Below are positions 48,101 to 56,289 of a DNA stretch of 64,000 bases, one piece after another; the stretch's first letter is position 1; the number at the start of each line of letters is the position of its first letter. Under the pieces are notes generated by a model that saw nothing but the letters and a program-made list of their open reading frames with translations, had not been told where the DNA came from and did no database searches. Made by a program: the position numbers and the translations under genes. The DNA comes from Ancylostoma caninum (Eukaryota > Nematoda > Chromadorea > Rhabditida > Ancylostomatidae): the NCBI GenBank assembly GCA_037903475.1, contig JBAJFG010000154.1:1-64000 (forward strand). The letters run 5' to 3'.

Positions 48101-51100
48101 CAAGTCAGAAGGTGTAGGACAGGTCATATTATCGACCAATACCAAGTGCCCTCCTCAACTCCATTTTACCCCCTACATCCCTGTTTGCCATGGGAAGATC
48201 TTCGATATCATCAGACTTATACTTGAAGTCGATAGGCAGGTGTGATTCATTTCATCATCGATGACACCGCGATCTGGTTCGACTTCGTTGCTGAGCAGAA
48301 GATATCGTTCGCTGTTTTTCATTGCTCGACGAGACGATCAGGGGTCGAAGTTCGGAGAACGACTGTGCTGAGTAAGAACACCATTCAGGTGACAGAGCAG
48401 GTAAGAGTCAAGTTTCTTTATTCCTTCTGCTGACCAAGGAAAGTTACGGTAGAGACCCCTTTCACACGGTCACACCGCAGCCGAAGGGATAGTTTATTAA
48501 CGGAATACAGAAAGCAGGCCGGGAAGACCACGGTCAAAAGGAGGACACGAACGAATGCCAATGAAGACTAATCATTGGTGTTGATAGGCGGGTGTGATTC
48601 ATTTCATCATCAGTGGCACCGCGATCTGGTAGTATTTCATTGTTGAGCAGATGATATCGTTCACCGATCTTCACTGCCCGGGCGAGACGATCAGGATCAA
48701 GTTTTGGAGCACGCATTTATTTTAAAAGAACAAGATTCAGGCGACAGAGCAGGTAAGAGTCAAATTCGTTTATTTTTTCCTCTGACTCGGGAGAAGTTAC
48801 GGCAAGGACCCCTTCCACACGGTCACGCCAGAGCCAAAGTGGACAGTTTATTGACGGAATACAGAAAGCAAGGCCGGGGAAGACCACGGCCAATAGGAGT
48901 ACTAATTTTCTGCACAGGATGGTCGCTATCGTGATTTCTCGAATTTCGCACGAAACCTCTGTGCGCATCTTTGATCTATTGAGTAGCCAATTGTCATACT
49001 CTTTCCAAGTGTGCGCCCTGTAATCGGGCTTCCCTAAAGAAATCAATCTCGTCTCCTCATTCAATGATAGCGGTGATTACAAAACCAAATCAACTGTGAA
49101 AAGACAATGAAGAAAAACAAACAATTCATTTCATTTACTTTACTCCATAAATATTTATCTCTTAACATGCCCCCGTTCCGTTCGGGGATACCATTCCACT
49201 CGGTCTTAGTGGATCCCTGTCCTGGCGTTCTCCATGTTATTGAGCCCCAGCACACCCATCCTATATTGGCGGACCCGTATTTTGGCGTTCCCTACACCAA
49301 TGGGTCACTGCAGGCCCTTCTTCCATCTCGAGGTCCACACTCTGAACCCTCCCAACCCGTATCCTGGTGCTTTCCACACTACTGGGTCACGGCGGGCCCT
49401 TCTTCCATTTGAGGGCCCGCATTCGGCGTTTCCCACAGCAATGGGCCACGACGGACCCTTTCTCCATTAGTAGATCCCTATCTTGGCGTTCTCCATGTTA
49501 TTGAGCCCCAGCGCACTCATCCTATATTGGCGGACCCGTATCCTGGTGTTCCCTACACCACTGGTGTCTTCCTCACAATTAGGCCAAGCCGGACCCGCTC
49601 TCCATGGGCGGATACGCATCCCGGCAACCTCAACACTATTGGACTAAAGCGAACCCCAGTCCCCTACACCACGGCGGGCACTTCTTCCATCTGAGGGCCC
49701 ACACTCTGGCGTCTTCCTCACAGTCAGGCCAAACCGGACCGGTTCTCCATGGGCGGGCCCACATCCCGGCATTCTCAACACTATTGGACTAAAGCGTTCT
49801 CCACACCACTGGATCACGGAGGTCCTTCTTCATCTGAGGGCCCCCATTCTGTTGTTTCCCTTGTTGTTGGGATACACTGGACCCTCACTCCATCTAGTGT
49901 GCCCAGCACTACTGGGCCACAATGGGCCCTCCAACCGTTGGTAAACCCTTATTCTGGTGTTTTTCCTCATAAATGGGCCTAAACAGACCTGCTCTCCATA
50001 GGCGAAGCCATATTCTATCATTTTCACCACTTTCGGGTCCCGGCACACCTGTTTTCTATTAGAACCCCCATACCCTTTGTAGATCTCCAGAGTAATGCTA
50101 AAGGCTTGGGAGTTCTTCAGAAATTTTGATTAACCATATGTTGATTTTGACCAGCTATTAGTTGATTGATGACACAATGTCAAACCTTGCTATATTGAAG
50201 CATTTACTCTGCATGTTAGTGCACTCTTTCTCGAAATGAATGGATATCGTGACTGCACAATCGCACCGCACCGACACAGCAGGGGATACGGCGGAAGCAT
50301 CCCACAAATGTGCCGCGTGAGTACATCCAAGATGCTGCAGAGTTCGCATCGAAGAGGTGCCTAAAACGCCGCAACACTGGACGGGTTGTTTTCCTGCTGC
50401 GTATATTGTGCAGCCTGAAAGCTTGTAAACACTTCCTCACCCCTATGCTGTGAGACCCTCAGCGAAGGTGATGAAATCACCATCCTTTGCATGCGGGAAA
50501 GCCAGCAGTGACGTGACTGGCGAGTCCCGGAACGAACATGTCTGAGTCCCTAAAAATCGGCCATTTTGCCTCGCATTCTGCGCCTCAAGATTACCGATGT
50601 CTGTGAGTGCCACCGCGTTATTGGAACAATGTCTGGCGTTGGACGTGTGGATCCCACTGATTATGAGGGAAGCAGCAAATAGGAAATGACTGGCATTTTC
50701 CTTCGGGAGTTCAACCGTAAAATTTCGGTAGAGCTGTATTCTAATTCTGCCCCACGATACATTAATGCGAGCGAAGCGAGCTTTAGGAGAAGTGTGGAAG
50801 TTCGGCGTCATTCGGACGGCCAGACCGGTGCTCTCTTCATAGATTCTGAGGGACGATAAATACGGCTTTCCGGTATTCCATCCTCATCAACTCCTGCGCA
50901 GTCTTATCTCGCGATATGCGACATGTCGTAGTCCATGCCAACTTGAAGATGTGGACCGTATTGCAATCAGTTTTGTAACGATAGTTCTGTTGCGATACTG
51001 ACCTCTGCCAAGTTAAATTTGCGCTGTATTTATATGCCTTGTCATGCGCTCGCTTCGCCTCAGGACCGTTACTATTCGCCTCCTCGCTCTATGAGAAGCG

Positions 51101-54100
51101 CCGCAAGCGTTCACGAGTTCAGTTCATTCGAGTTCAGCTGAGATGCGAGTTCAGACGGTTTCGCATTGGACGACGACCGAAGAGGTGAGGGCAAGAGCGA
51201 GCGACGGGTTTGGGAACGAGCAATAAAGGGTGAAGAAGGAAGGACTTCCAACACCCCTAGACAGCTCGAGATAGCCCCAATGATAATATATCGTCACTTT
51301 CAATAGGGTATTTTTCTGCATGATAAGCGCATTATCCCCTCAGTTTTCGTAGCTTAAGGGAAAACCAAGTCCATCTGAAAGACGACGGTGTGGACCTCGG
51401 CGAGGTTGACGGACCTATTAAGGTGGCATCCGAGGCCGTGATCTACCCCTCCGATGAGCTGATGAGCTTGCGGTGTTGGATGGCTCTTCCGCGCTCTGCG
51501 ATCCACTCCCTCTTCCCTTTGTTGATTGACCGCATTGGTTACCTCCTTCTTGAGTATCATCCTCTTACATCTGGCATATTCTAGTGTGTATCGGTGTGTT
51601 TTTCTGTCATTCAGTGCATAATTGTTATATCCAGTACCCGATAACGATTATTGTTATTTAAAAAAAAGAATTGTTATTTTAATTTGATCTTTCGAGCTGG
51701 CAGTTTGTTCTACTAATTTTCTCGAATGCTTTCAGGATGGTCAGTAAAAAGCACACGGAACTATGGATACATTGGAATAGAGAGCACTAAAGTTCTGAAA
51801 TGTTATAGATCAAATTCACAACTAAATTTGTATCCGAAAACGTTTGATAAAGAAATTTTTCTAAAACATGTTATTTGATAAAGAAATTTTTCTAAAACAT
51901 GTTAACCTAGGCAGAAGAAGACGTGTTACGGAGTCGCTAAAAAAGTCTCATCCACAAAAGGCCGTTGAACATATGTGGAGCGAACTAGGAAAGATCACCA
52001 ACATCACAGTGGTCAAGACCGTCGGTTTCTGATGAAGTATTCCCAGTCAAAGAGCAACACCAAAGAACTGGAGAACTGAAACCTCCCACCACATGTAACT
52101 TGTAAAAAATAAAGCTCTCGTATCCAGACAACAAAAAAGCCTCAAAAATAATTTTCTTTCGAGACTTATTCTGCCAAACTTTTGAGTGACGTCATGCCCA
52201 CTTATCAGAACTTATATAACGATGAGGAAAAATCTGGACCCTCACCAATCCAAACCTATATAGAGGATCTTAATACGTTAGGTAATTCTGCTATTTCTAA
52301 ATAAGTGGCCAGTTTAATATGGCCTCAGTGAATAGTCTTAAGTGAAAATAAAGGATTCCAAACGTGATCGTGTGTGACAAGCCGGAACCAAGCCTTAGAA
52401 TGATGCGATTGTAGAGCTATGTGCCTCCATCAAGGCACTGGTTTGTACGACTTATGGAAGCAGTTTCAGTGCTCTATTTGTATAATTTTACGCTTGTCAT
52501 TGTGTTTTGCCTACGAAGACGACGAGAACTGACAATGTAGGATAGGTGCAGTGGCGGCTACATATTTAGCACACCTACGATTTTCGTCCACAGGATTTTC
52601 TGCATATCTCAGCGCTAGGATGAGCAGTCAAAACCAACTTCGACTATGTGTTGAAGTTCTATGAGGGCTTCCTTCCTTTTTCTCATCACGAACACAGGTC
52701 GGTTGGAAATGGATTAACAAATGAAATTTTAATTTTGTCGGTTTCCTCAAACTAGGCATTAAAGTTTTGCATATGCCCACGGAGAAAAATCAAATGATGA
52801 TTCAAATTGAGCACTTTTCTCCCCAACATTTCGCTATGAACGCTACTAGCGTACTCTCCATACCAGCTGGAGCCAGGGCCAGAAACAGACAGTGTTTGCC
52901 AAAAATTTCATTTTATTGGATCTCGAGAATAATGCAAGCGTCGGAACTTTCCGTTGATTAACAGAATGACTGTTAGTAGTACAAGTCAGAAAAGCCAGTT
53001 TGCAACCTGGACAGGGTGTTACATCGGAGTCTTATAGTTGTGACTCAGACCTGATGTATGAAAAGTTGCGACAAATGTGGCCGGCAGTGGTAAACAGAGG
53101 TGGACCTCTCCTGCTCCAGGATAACGCTAGACCTCACACTTCAAAACTCACCCGGCAAAAACTGACGCAGTTAGGCATCGAGGTTCTCCCTCACCCACCT
53201 TACTCTCCGGACCTCTCCCCTACCGACTATCACTTTTTTCGGGCTCTCGAAGCAAATCTGCGTCAGCAGCAATTTCCTGATTTGGAGCATGTTGAAATTG
53301 CCTTCCAAGAGTTCTTAAAATCTTGTGATCTTAGTTTCTATTGCAAAGGTATAAATGAATTACCGGATCGTTGGCAGAGAAGTGTAGAATCTGAAGGATT
53401 TTACTTTGATAAATAAAGTTGAGTTTGAACAGAGTTACAGCAGTTTGAACTGGGCTGTCTATTTCGGCAATTAATTTCGCAACAACCTGATACCATAGCA
53501 AAATGCGCACTTATATCGAGAATAAAATCACATTTCCCCTCAATTCGATAAACTGATGTAACAGAGAAACGAAAATATTTCCAAAAGTAATGTGTCTCCG
53601 GCTCTAAACACAAAGGATCAGTGCAATTCTTATCAGTAAAATTTTCCCGAGAAAAAGAAGAGATGTAAGAAAGAAAAAACTATGCCTTAACACATCCCCG
53701 AGTATTGTCCCCGAGTATTCCAAGCTTGAATTGTGGAATTTATAATTTCATCAGGAGATCGTCCAAAATTGGTAGCGTGCTAAATGTGTGGCCGCCACTG
53801 TATGTATAAAACCAACAACCACCTCACACCTCACAATTGCGAAGACATTGAAGCAATGGGTAGAAGATAAACATTCCACCTCCTAAACCTAGGCTGACAG
53901 AGGACTTCTAATAGTTCAGCATAGCATGCCCATTTTTGAAAATAAACAAACATGGACATCTCCAAGAAATGTTCAGAATTCTCCTTGCATCTTGCATAGC
54001 TACAAGAAAATTACGTGTAAATCTCGCAAACATCAATGAGCTAACCCTTCCTGCTGTGTCCACTATCTCAAGATGTGCAGATGATCCCTGGAACACGACT

Positions 54101-54505
54101 GTCTTCTTGAAGCGGTCTTCAATCGTTGGGTCGTAAACTTCGCTGTATTGATTGGAGACAAATCGTCGAATCTGAAAAAAAAACACTTAATCATCGCAAA
54201 AGTGCGTATGAACTTTCTTAAAAGACCATATGACTGTTCCAGATCAGGTCACTTCTGAGATCAGAACAGGCGCAGTGAAATGTTCTGTTCATTTGGTTGG
54301 AACGAAATAAATGTGCGAATTTCTCAGTTTTTGCCAGTTTTGTTAGGGTTAGTTATCCCACTAAAGATTTGCATCCTCAGCAACCTTTAGAACCCTAAAA
54401 GTGACGTTTGTCTCCCATGCTTTTAATTATCCTTAAACTATTCACCAACGACGTTTTGCCACAAGCGGGGGCACCGAGAACGGCAATCCGGTACTGCCTC
54501 CTCAT
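37331..54505 (-). CDS. atypical Ras-family small GTPase with CAAX box, complete, five exons
   Basis: Exons in order of transcription: 54505-54446, 54171-54046, 39076-38936, 38876-38739 and 37435-37331. All are GT-AG and phase 0, giving 189 aa. It aligns almost without gaps to Ras. The P-loop is GAPACGKT (residues 11-18), switch I is YDPTIED (33-39), switch II is DTAGR (58-62), followed by AAKCD in place of NKCD and EASAR in place of ETSAK. It ends NPPCCFL, a CAAX box whose final Leu predicts geranylgeranylation. Compared with Ras, the residues equivalent to G12, G13, Q61 and N116 are P, A, R and A. Intrinsic hydrolysis and guanine recognition are therefore probably altered, as in several divergent Ras subfamilies. 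Intron 2 is 14,969 bp and hosts the Penelope pair, a mariner, LTR-like pieces and a minisatellite. A CAG acceptor 54 bases upstream of the ATG (at 54560) may be a trans-splice site. The subfamily is not resolved. Confidence 0.93.
38478..38711 (-). mobile_element. 234-bp deleted mariner with HTH fragment, in Ras intron 4
   Basis: TA flanks (38476-38477 and 38712-38713) enclose TIRs TTAGATCGTATAAAAAAAGT and, inverted, TTAGGTCGTATAAAAAGTCT, about 35 bp long. The minus-strand interior encodes YCRELAEELNMDHMTVWNHL followed by a KKK segment and VCIPHV. This is the second helix-turn-helix of a mariner transposase with its GxW/VPHEL-type linker. The catalytic part is gone. Its ends differ from the other mariner family in this window. 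Confidence 0.75.
39514..39690 (+). repeat. LTR-like segment, copy 1 (truncated)
   Basis: It begins TGTAACGATAGTTCTGTCGC and is about 80% similar for about 175 bp to 50974-51150, in the same orientation. It lacks the downstream part with AATAAA seen in copy 2. There is no gag/pol nearby, so this is a solo or broken terminal repeat. Confidence 0.5.
39922..40512. repeat. palindromic repeat with GGGTTACGGTA cores
   Basis: The left arm (about 39922-40142) is inverted in the right arm (about 40262-40512), sharing CGGCCAAAAC, GTGCTAAACACGAA, AACCCCATTTTTG, TAGGTATACTGTAGAT and CTCACAGAATCCT. Inside the right arm a 75-bp unit with CTACAAAAATGGGGTTAMGG is repeated directly about 125 bp later. A diverged third version lies at about 41451-41680. 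It is non-coding, inside Ras intron 2, and likely a non-autonomous element of unknown class. Confidence 0.6.
40603..40758 (+). other. 51-codon open frame with protein-like composition, antisense in Ras intron
   Basis: ATG at 40603 to TAA at 40758 reads MSEHSRIVKPAKFEALLLDE and goes on PNQFKELTKEGYQ, acidic and free of low complexity. No domain is recognised and no clear partner exon was found. It could be a captured exon, a decayed gene or chance. Confidence 0.25.
41451..41680 (+). repeat. diverged relative of the 39.9-40.5 kb palindromic repeat
   Basis: Shares in order GCTGAACACGAACAT, a CACTCCATTTCTATAGG form of the CCCCATTTTTGCAGG core, CGTGATCAGCGCC and GGATTCCGCGAGAT, with roughly 65-70% similarity. 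It is non-coding. Confidence 0.4.
41947..42008 (-). repeat. PLE pseudo-LTR piece, downstream copy
   Basis: 62 bp identical to 44941-45002, starting TTAATTCCCATGTCCGACCG on the plus strand. In the left element it lies after the ribozyme, so the element ends with a partial restart of itself. The right element lacks this extension. Confidence 0.8.
42035..42095 (-). ncRNA. type I hammerhead ribozyme of the left PLE
   Basis: On the minus strand the 61 bases fold as a hammerhead. Helix I has an outer 7 bp (UUUGACU/AGUCAAA) and an inner 4 bp (GGCU/AGCC) separated by an internal loop. The core is CCGACGA, against the consensus CUGANGA, a single U4-to-C change. Helix II is GGC/GCC with loop GAGGAC. 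Then comes GAAA with a two-pair loopless helix III in GAAACGUC, the cleavage triplet being GUC (between 42051 and 42050). Such minimal hammerheads are known from Penelope-like elements and work best as dimers. The U4 substitution may weaken activity. Confidence 0.75.
42295..44977 (-). pseudogene. Penelope-like RT/GIY-YIG polyprotein, interrupted
   Basis: Segments in order: an N-terminal piece 44977-44780 (RTWELIRDVPAKHF..., 65 codons, ending in a stop); after a frame change, 44763-43798 (N-terminal domain, ending TAA); 43797-43189 (RT with MGQRLAPVLA and the catalytic YIDD box, ending TGA); and 43188-42295 in the same frame. The last piece has the RT thumb, then CVICPFGREGDC and the GIY-YIG domain (VIYMIKCRECGDEYIGE, with an R..EH motif). 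The last three segments share one frame and differ from a full ORF only by the two stops. The right copy carries exactly the same interruptions. It was probably dead before it was duplicated. Confidence 0.88.
45025..45117. repeat. (TA)n microsatellite at the palindrome centre
   Basis: A pure alternating TA tract of 93 bp, preceded by short interrupted TA runs from about 45003. It separates the two head-to-head Penelope copies and would be the loop or apex of a cruciform. The open frames that read through it (YIYIYI...) are artefacts. Confidence 0.97.
45118..47781 (+). pseudogene. Penelope-like RT/GIY-YIG polyprotein, interrupted, mirror copy
   Basis: Pieces 45118-45296 (N-terminal, no start codon), 45313-46278 (ends TAA), 46279-46887 (RT with YIDD near 46810, ends TGA) and 46888-47781 (thumb and GIY-YIG) match the left copy. 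Across the 823-codon main frame I count four amino-acid differences (E/K, K/I, Y/H in the first piece and M/K in the second), and none in the last 280 residues. The two in-frame stops and the frame change are shared. Confidence 0.88.
47982..48042 (+). ncRNA. hammerhead ribozyme of the right PLE, cleavage triplet mutated
   Basis: Same fold as the left copy, with both parts of helix I, the CCGACGA core, helix II GGC/GCC and GAAA. However, helix III and the triplet read GAAACCUC where the left copy has GAAACGUC. This breaks the only C-G pair of helix III. It is expected to be inactive or very weak. Confidence 0.6.
48081..48229. other. right flank of the palindrome, similar to the left flank
   Basis: From about 48088 the sequence AACAAGTCAGAAGGTGTAGG and the next 60 or so bases are 75-80% similar, in inverted orientation, to about 41815-41900 outside the left PLE. 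Inverted similarity therefore extends past the elements but is much older or less homogenised than the arms. Confidence 0.6.
48230..48898. repeat. tandem duplication, two units of about 315 bp
   Basis: 48230-48543 and 48581-48898 are about 80% similar: GATAGGCRGGTGTGATTCAT, CACCGCGATCTGG, GCGACAGAGCAGGTAAGAGT, CACACGGTCAC and GACGGAATACAGAAAGCA occur in the same order in both. It is not coding. Direct-repeat LTRs with almost no interior are an alternative reading. Confidence 0.75.
49190..50065. repeat. diverged minisatellite, unit about 60-70 bp, with higher-order pattern
   Basis: A GC-rich array of units built on GGACCCNTTCTCCATCTG, GGGCCCACATTCTGGCGTT and CTCCACACTACTGGGCCAC. Longer blocks recur: about 95 bp at 49207 is repeated at 49472, and about 88 bp at 49565 is repeated at 49707, so whole sub-arrays were copied. 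The open frames inside are periodic by-products. It lies in Ras intron 2. Confidence 0.8.
50974..51302 (+). repeat. LTR-like segment, copy 2
   Basis: Starts TGTAACGATAGTTCTGTTGC. It has a TATA-like TATTTATAT about 55 bp in and AATAAA at 51222-51227, and possibly ends near TCACTTTCA at 51302. The first 175 bp are shared with 39514-39690. The order of TG start, TATA and AATAAA fits a solo LTR of a Gypsy or Bel/Pao element, but the 3' limit and target duplication are not proven. Confidence 0.5.
51843..51904. repeat. exact 31-bp tandem duplication
   Basis: TTTGATAAAGAAATTTTTCT followed by AAAACATGTTA occurs twice head to tail (51843-51873 and 51874-51904). A recent local duplication. Confidence 0.95.
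52549..53800. mobile_element. TIR element (CAGTGGCGGCYACAYATTTA family) containing a mariner fragment
   Basis: Ends CAGTGGCGGCTACATATTTA (52549) and, inverted, CAGTGGCGGCCACACATTTA (53800) match over about 36 bp. A TA follows the right end; the left flank reads TG, so the duplication is imperfect. The interior carries an unrelated mariner 3' half (about 53000-53490), which has its own terminal repeat. This suggests a nested insertion or a capture. Confidence 0.65.
53000..53416 (+). pseudogene. mariner transposase, C-terminal catalytic part only
   Basis: The open frame encodes the second and third acidic motifs of a D..D34D mariner transposase: LLLQDNARPHTSKLTRQKL and HPPYSPDLSPTDYHFFRAL. It then reads NELPDRWQRSVESEGFYFDK to the natural stop. 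The N-terminal DNA-binding half and the first catalytic Asp are absent. A 3' terminal repeat (TCAGGTTGTTGCGAAATTAA inverted) ends at 53490, the same type as in the relic at 8396-9450. It is 5'-truncated and cannot act alone. Confidence 0.88.
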
Positions 54506-54989
54506 CGCGATAACAGTTCTGGCTGGTCTCCTTACAGGCTTTCGAAACTGGTTGGTGGTCTGCAAAAGGTGTGAGCAACAAAGCTTATCGTTCTCGTATA
54601 CAGCACTGAACATAAGCACACAACATATACGTACAACATATAAGCTTGGTACCAATATTCCATGGAGAAGTTCATGCATGTATAGCAAAGGCAGAGCCAG
54701 GAAAAAGCAAATATAATCATTGTTAATTCTCTGGACATGTAAGAGTTGAAGAAGTCCTTTCTGTCTCATTAACCTTCAGTTCTCCGCTTGTTGGATTGGC
54801 CATTTTCGTTTATTCTGGGCCATTTCTAGGGCAACTTCGATCATTACTTAAGAGTCAAACATGCTGTAATTACGACATTGCGTTGCTAACGTTGCTCTAA
54901 CTGTTATTGTTACATTCTGTTTTTTTGTTCGTTTTTCTGATTTTGGTCTCCAAGGCCGTACGACTATATCTCGCGGAACTGCGAAGCCA

Positions 54990-55265
54990 AGACAGAGAAA
55001 GAGGGGGGGGGGGAGCGCATTTTCGAAAATACATTACAATAGAAGTAAAAGTCTTGCATATATTATATATTATTATATTGTACTTTATATTATATATATT
55101 TATTATATTATATTATATATACCATTATATTTTTTATTCGTTATTTATTAGAACTTTTTAAAACTTATCAACTTTATTTTCCGTCTGGGTCCCCGAAACG
55201 GAAGAGACCCCACTTCTTTTTCCACGCCCCCCCCCACTTCCGCTCACTTTCTGCGTCCGCCACTG
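54990..55265 (-). mobile_element. TIR element (MITE) of the CAGTGGCGGACG family, copy 2
   Basis: Read on the minus strand it starts CAGTGGCGGACGCAGAAAGT at 55265, runs through a G-run, a GGGACCCAGACGGAAAATAA block and a long AT-rich stretch to TTTTCGAAAATGCGC and a C-run. The far terminal repeat is degenerate, so the left limit is approximate. Confidence 0.65.
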
Positions 55266-56289
55266 ACGAGAACCTAGTTTTTATATCGCCATGTTGGCGA
55301 ATTTTTTTTCCTGCGGAGTAAGAATTTCTGGAACTGCGGCAGAAATACGACAATTTCTATGAGGAATACGATGACCACTCAAACGTTTCCCACTCGAATT
55401 GTGAAAGTTGAGGCCAAGAGTGGGTAATGAAGGCGTTGCCAAATAAAAGGAAGGAATTCTGGACCGTGACAAGGAAGGAATTTCGGACTTTGTTGCTTGT
55501 AGTATTATAGAAAAGTCCTCGAAGTTCAAAAAATTGGATCTCTGAATATTTTCAATTATTTCGCGACTGCTAACAGTAGAGAAAACCTATTACACCTATG
55601 GAATGAAAGAGTTTTCTTTGCTCTATAGGAGCATTACCTAGTCTAGATGTCACACCTTGTCCGAACGAAATTATATGTTTTTGGAAAAAGTGGCGCCATT
55701 TCTTATGCATCAAACTAATAAATAAATAAAGTGTGGTCTCCTGTGTACCTTTTCCTCTTTTCGTCGCCTATAACCCTGCTGTCATTGGTTCTTCCGAAAA
55801 GTTTAGCCCTTCAAATTGTAGGGTGAGGAGGGGTGAAAAACGAGTTCTCTCCTCACACTCATTTAAGACCGCAAGGCTTCTAGAACTTGGAGAACGCGCA
55901 ACAGAACTACAATATAAACATAGAAGAACCGATCAGGCGTATCCGCTTCGGTAAGAAAGTGTTAGTTGGTACGCATTAAACGGGAAAGCGAATATCACCG
56001 CAAAAACCGCAGAGGCAGGTGCTCAGAACACATACACGACCCTGCTTACAAGAAATGCTAAACTTCCAGTGCTCAGAGTAGGTTGGTCCAAAAGTCTTCC
56101 ACCACTCTCAGCACACGTTTTTTAACAATCATAACATCACTTAAACATTACACTAACATTAGGTGAACGAAGGATAAGATGTGTGGTTCGGTAGATTCAT
56201 CAAACGGGAATGAAATCGAGAGGATCACCGAAGAGAACGTCTACAACAAGGACGTAACAAAAACATTGTACTCATTTTAACCACCGGGA
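55266..56289. other. gene-free stretch upstream of the Ras gene
   Basis: No supported exons. The part from about 55850 to 56280 may be the decayed 5' portion of the PLE relic that follows, but no RT motif could be read. Confidence 0.35.

Noticed and set aside
50443..50811. 122-codon minus-strand frame between minisatellite and LTR-like segment
   Set aside because: No recognisable motif or copy elsewhere in the window, and no intact ends; not supported as a gene.
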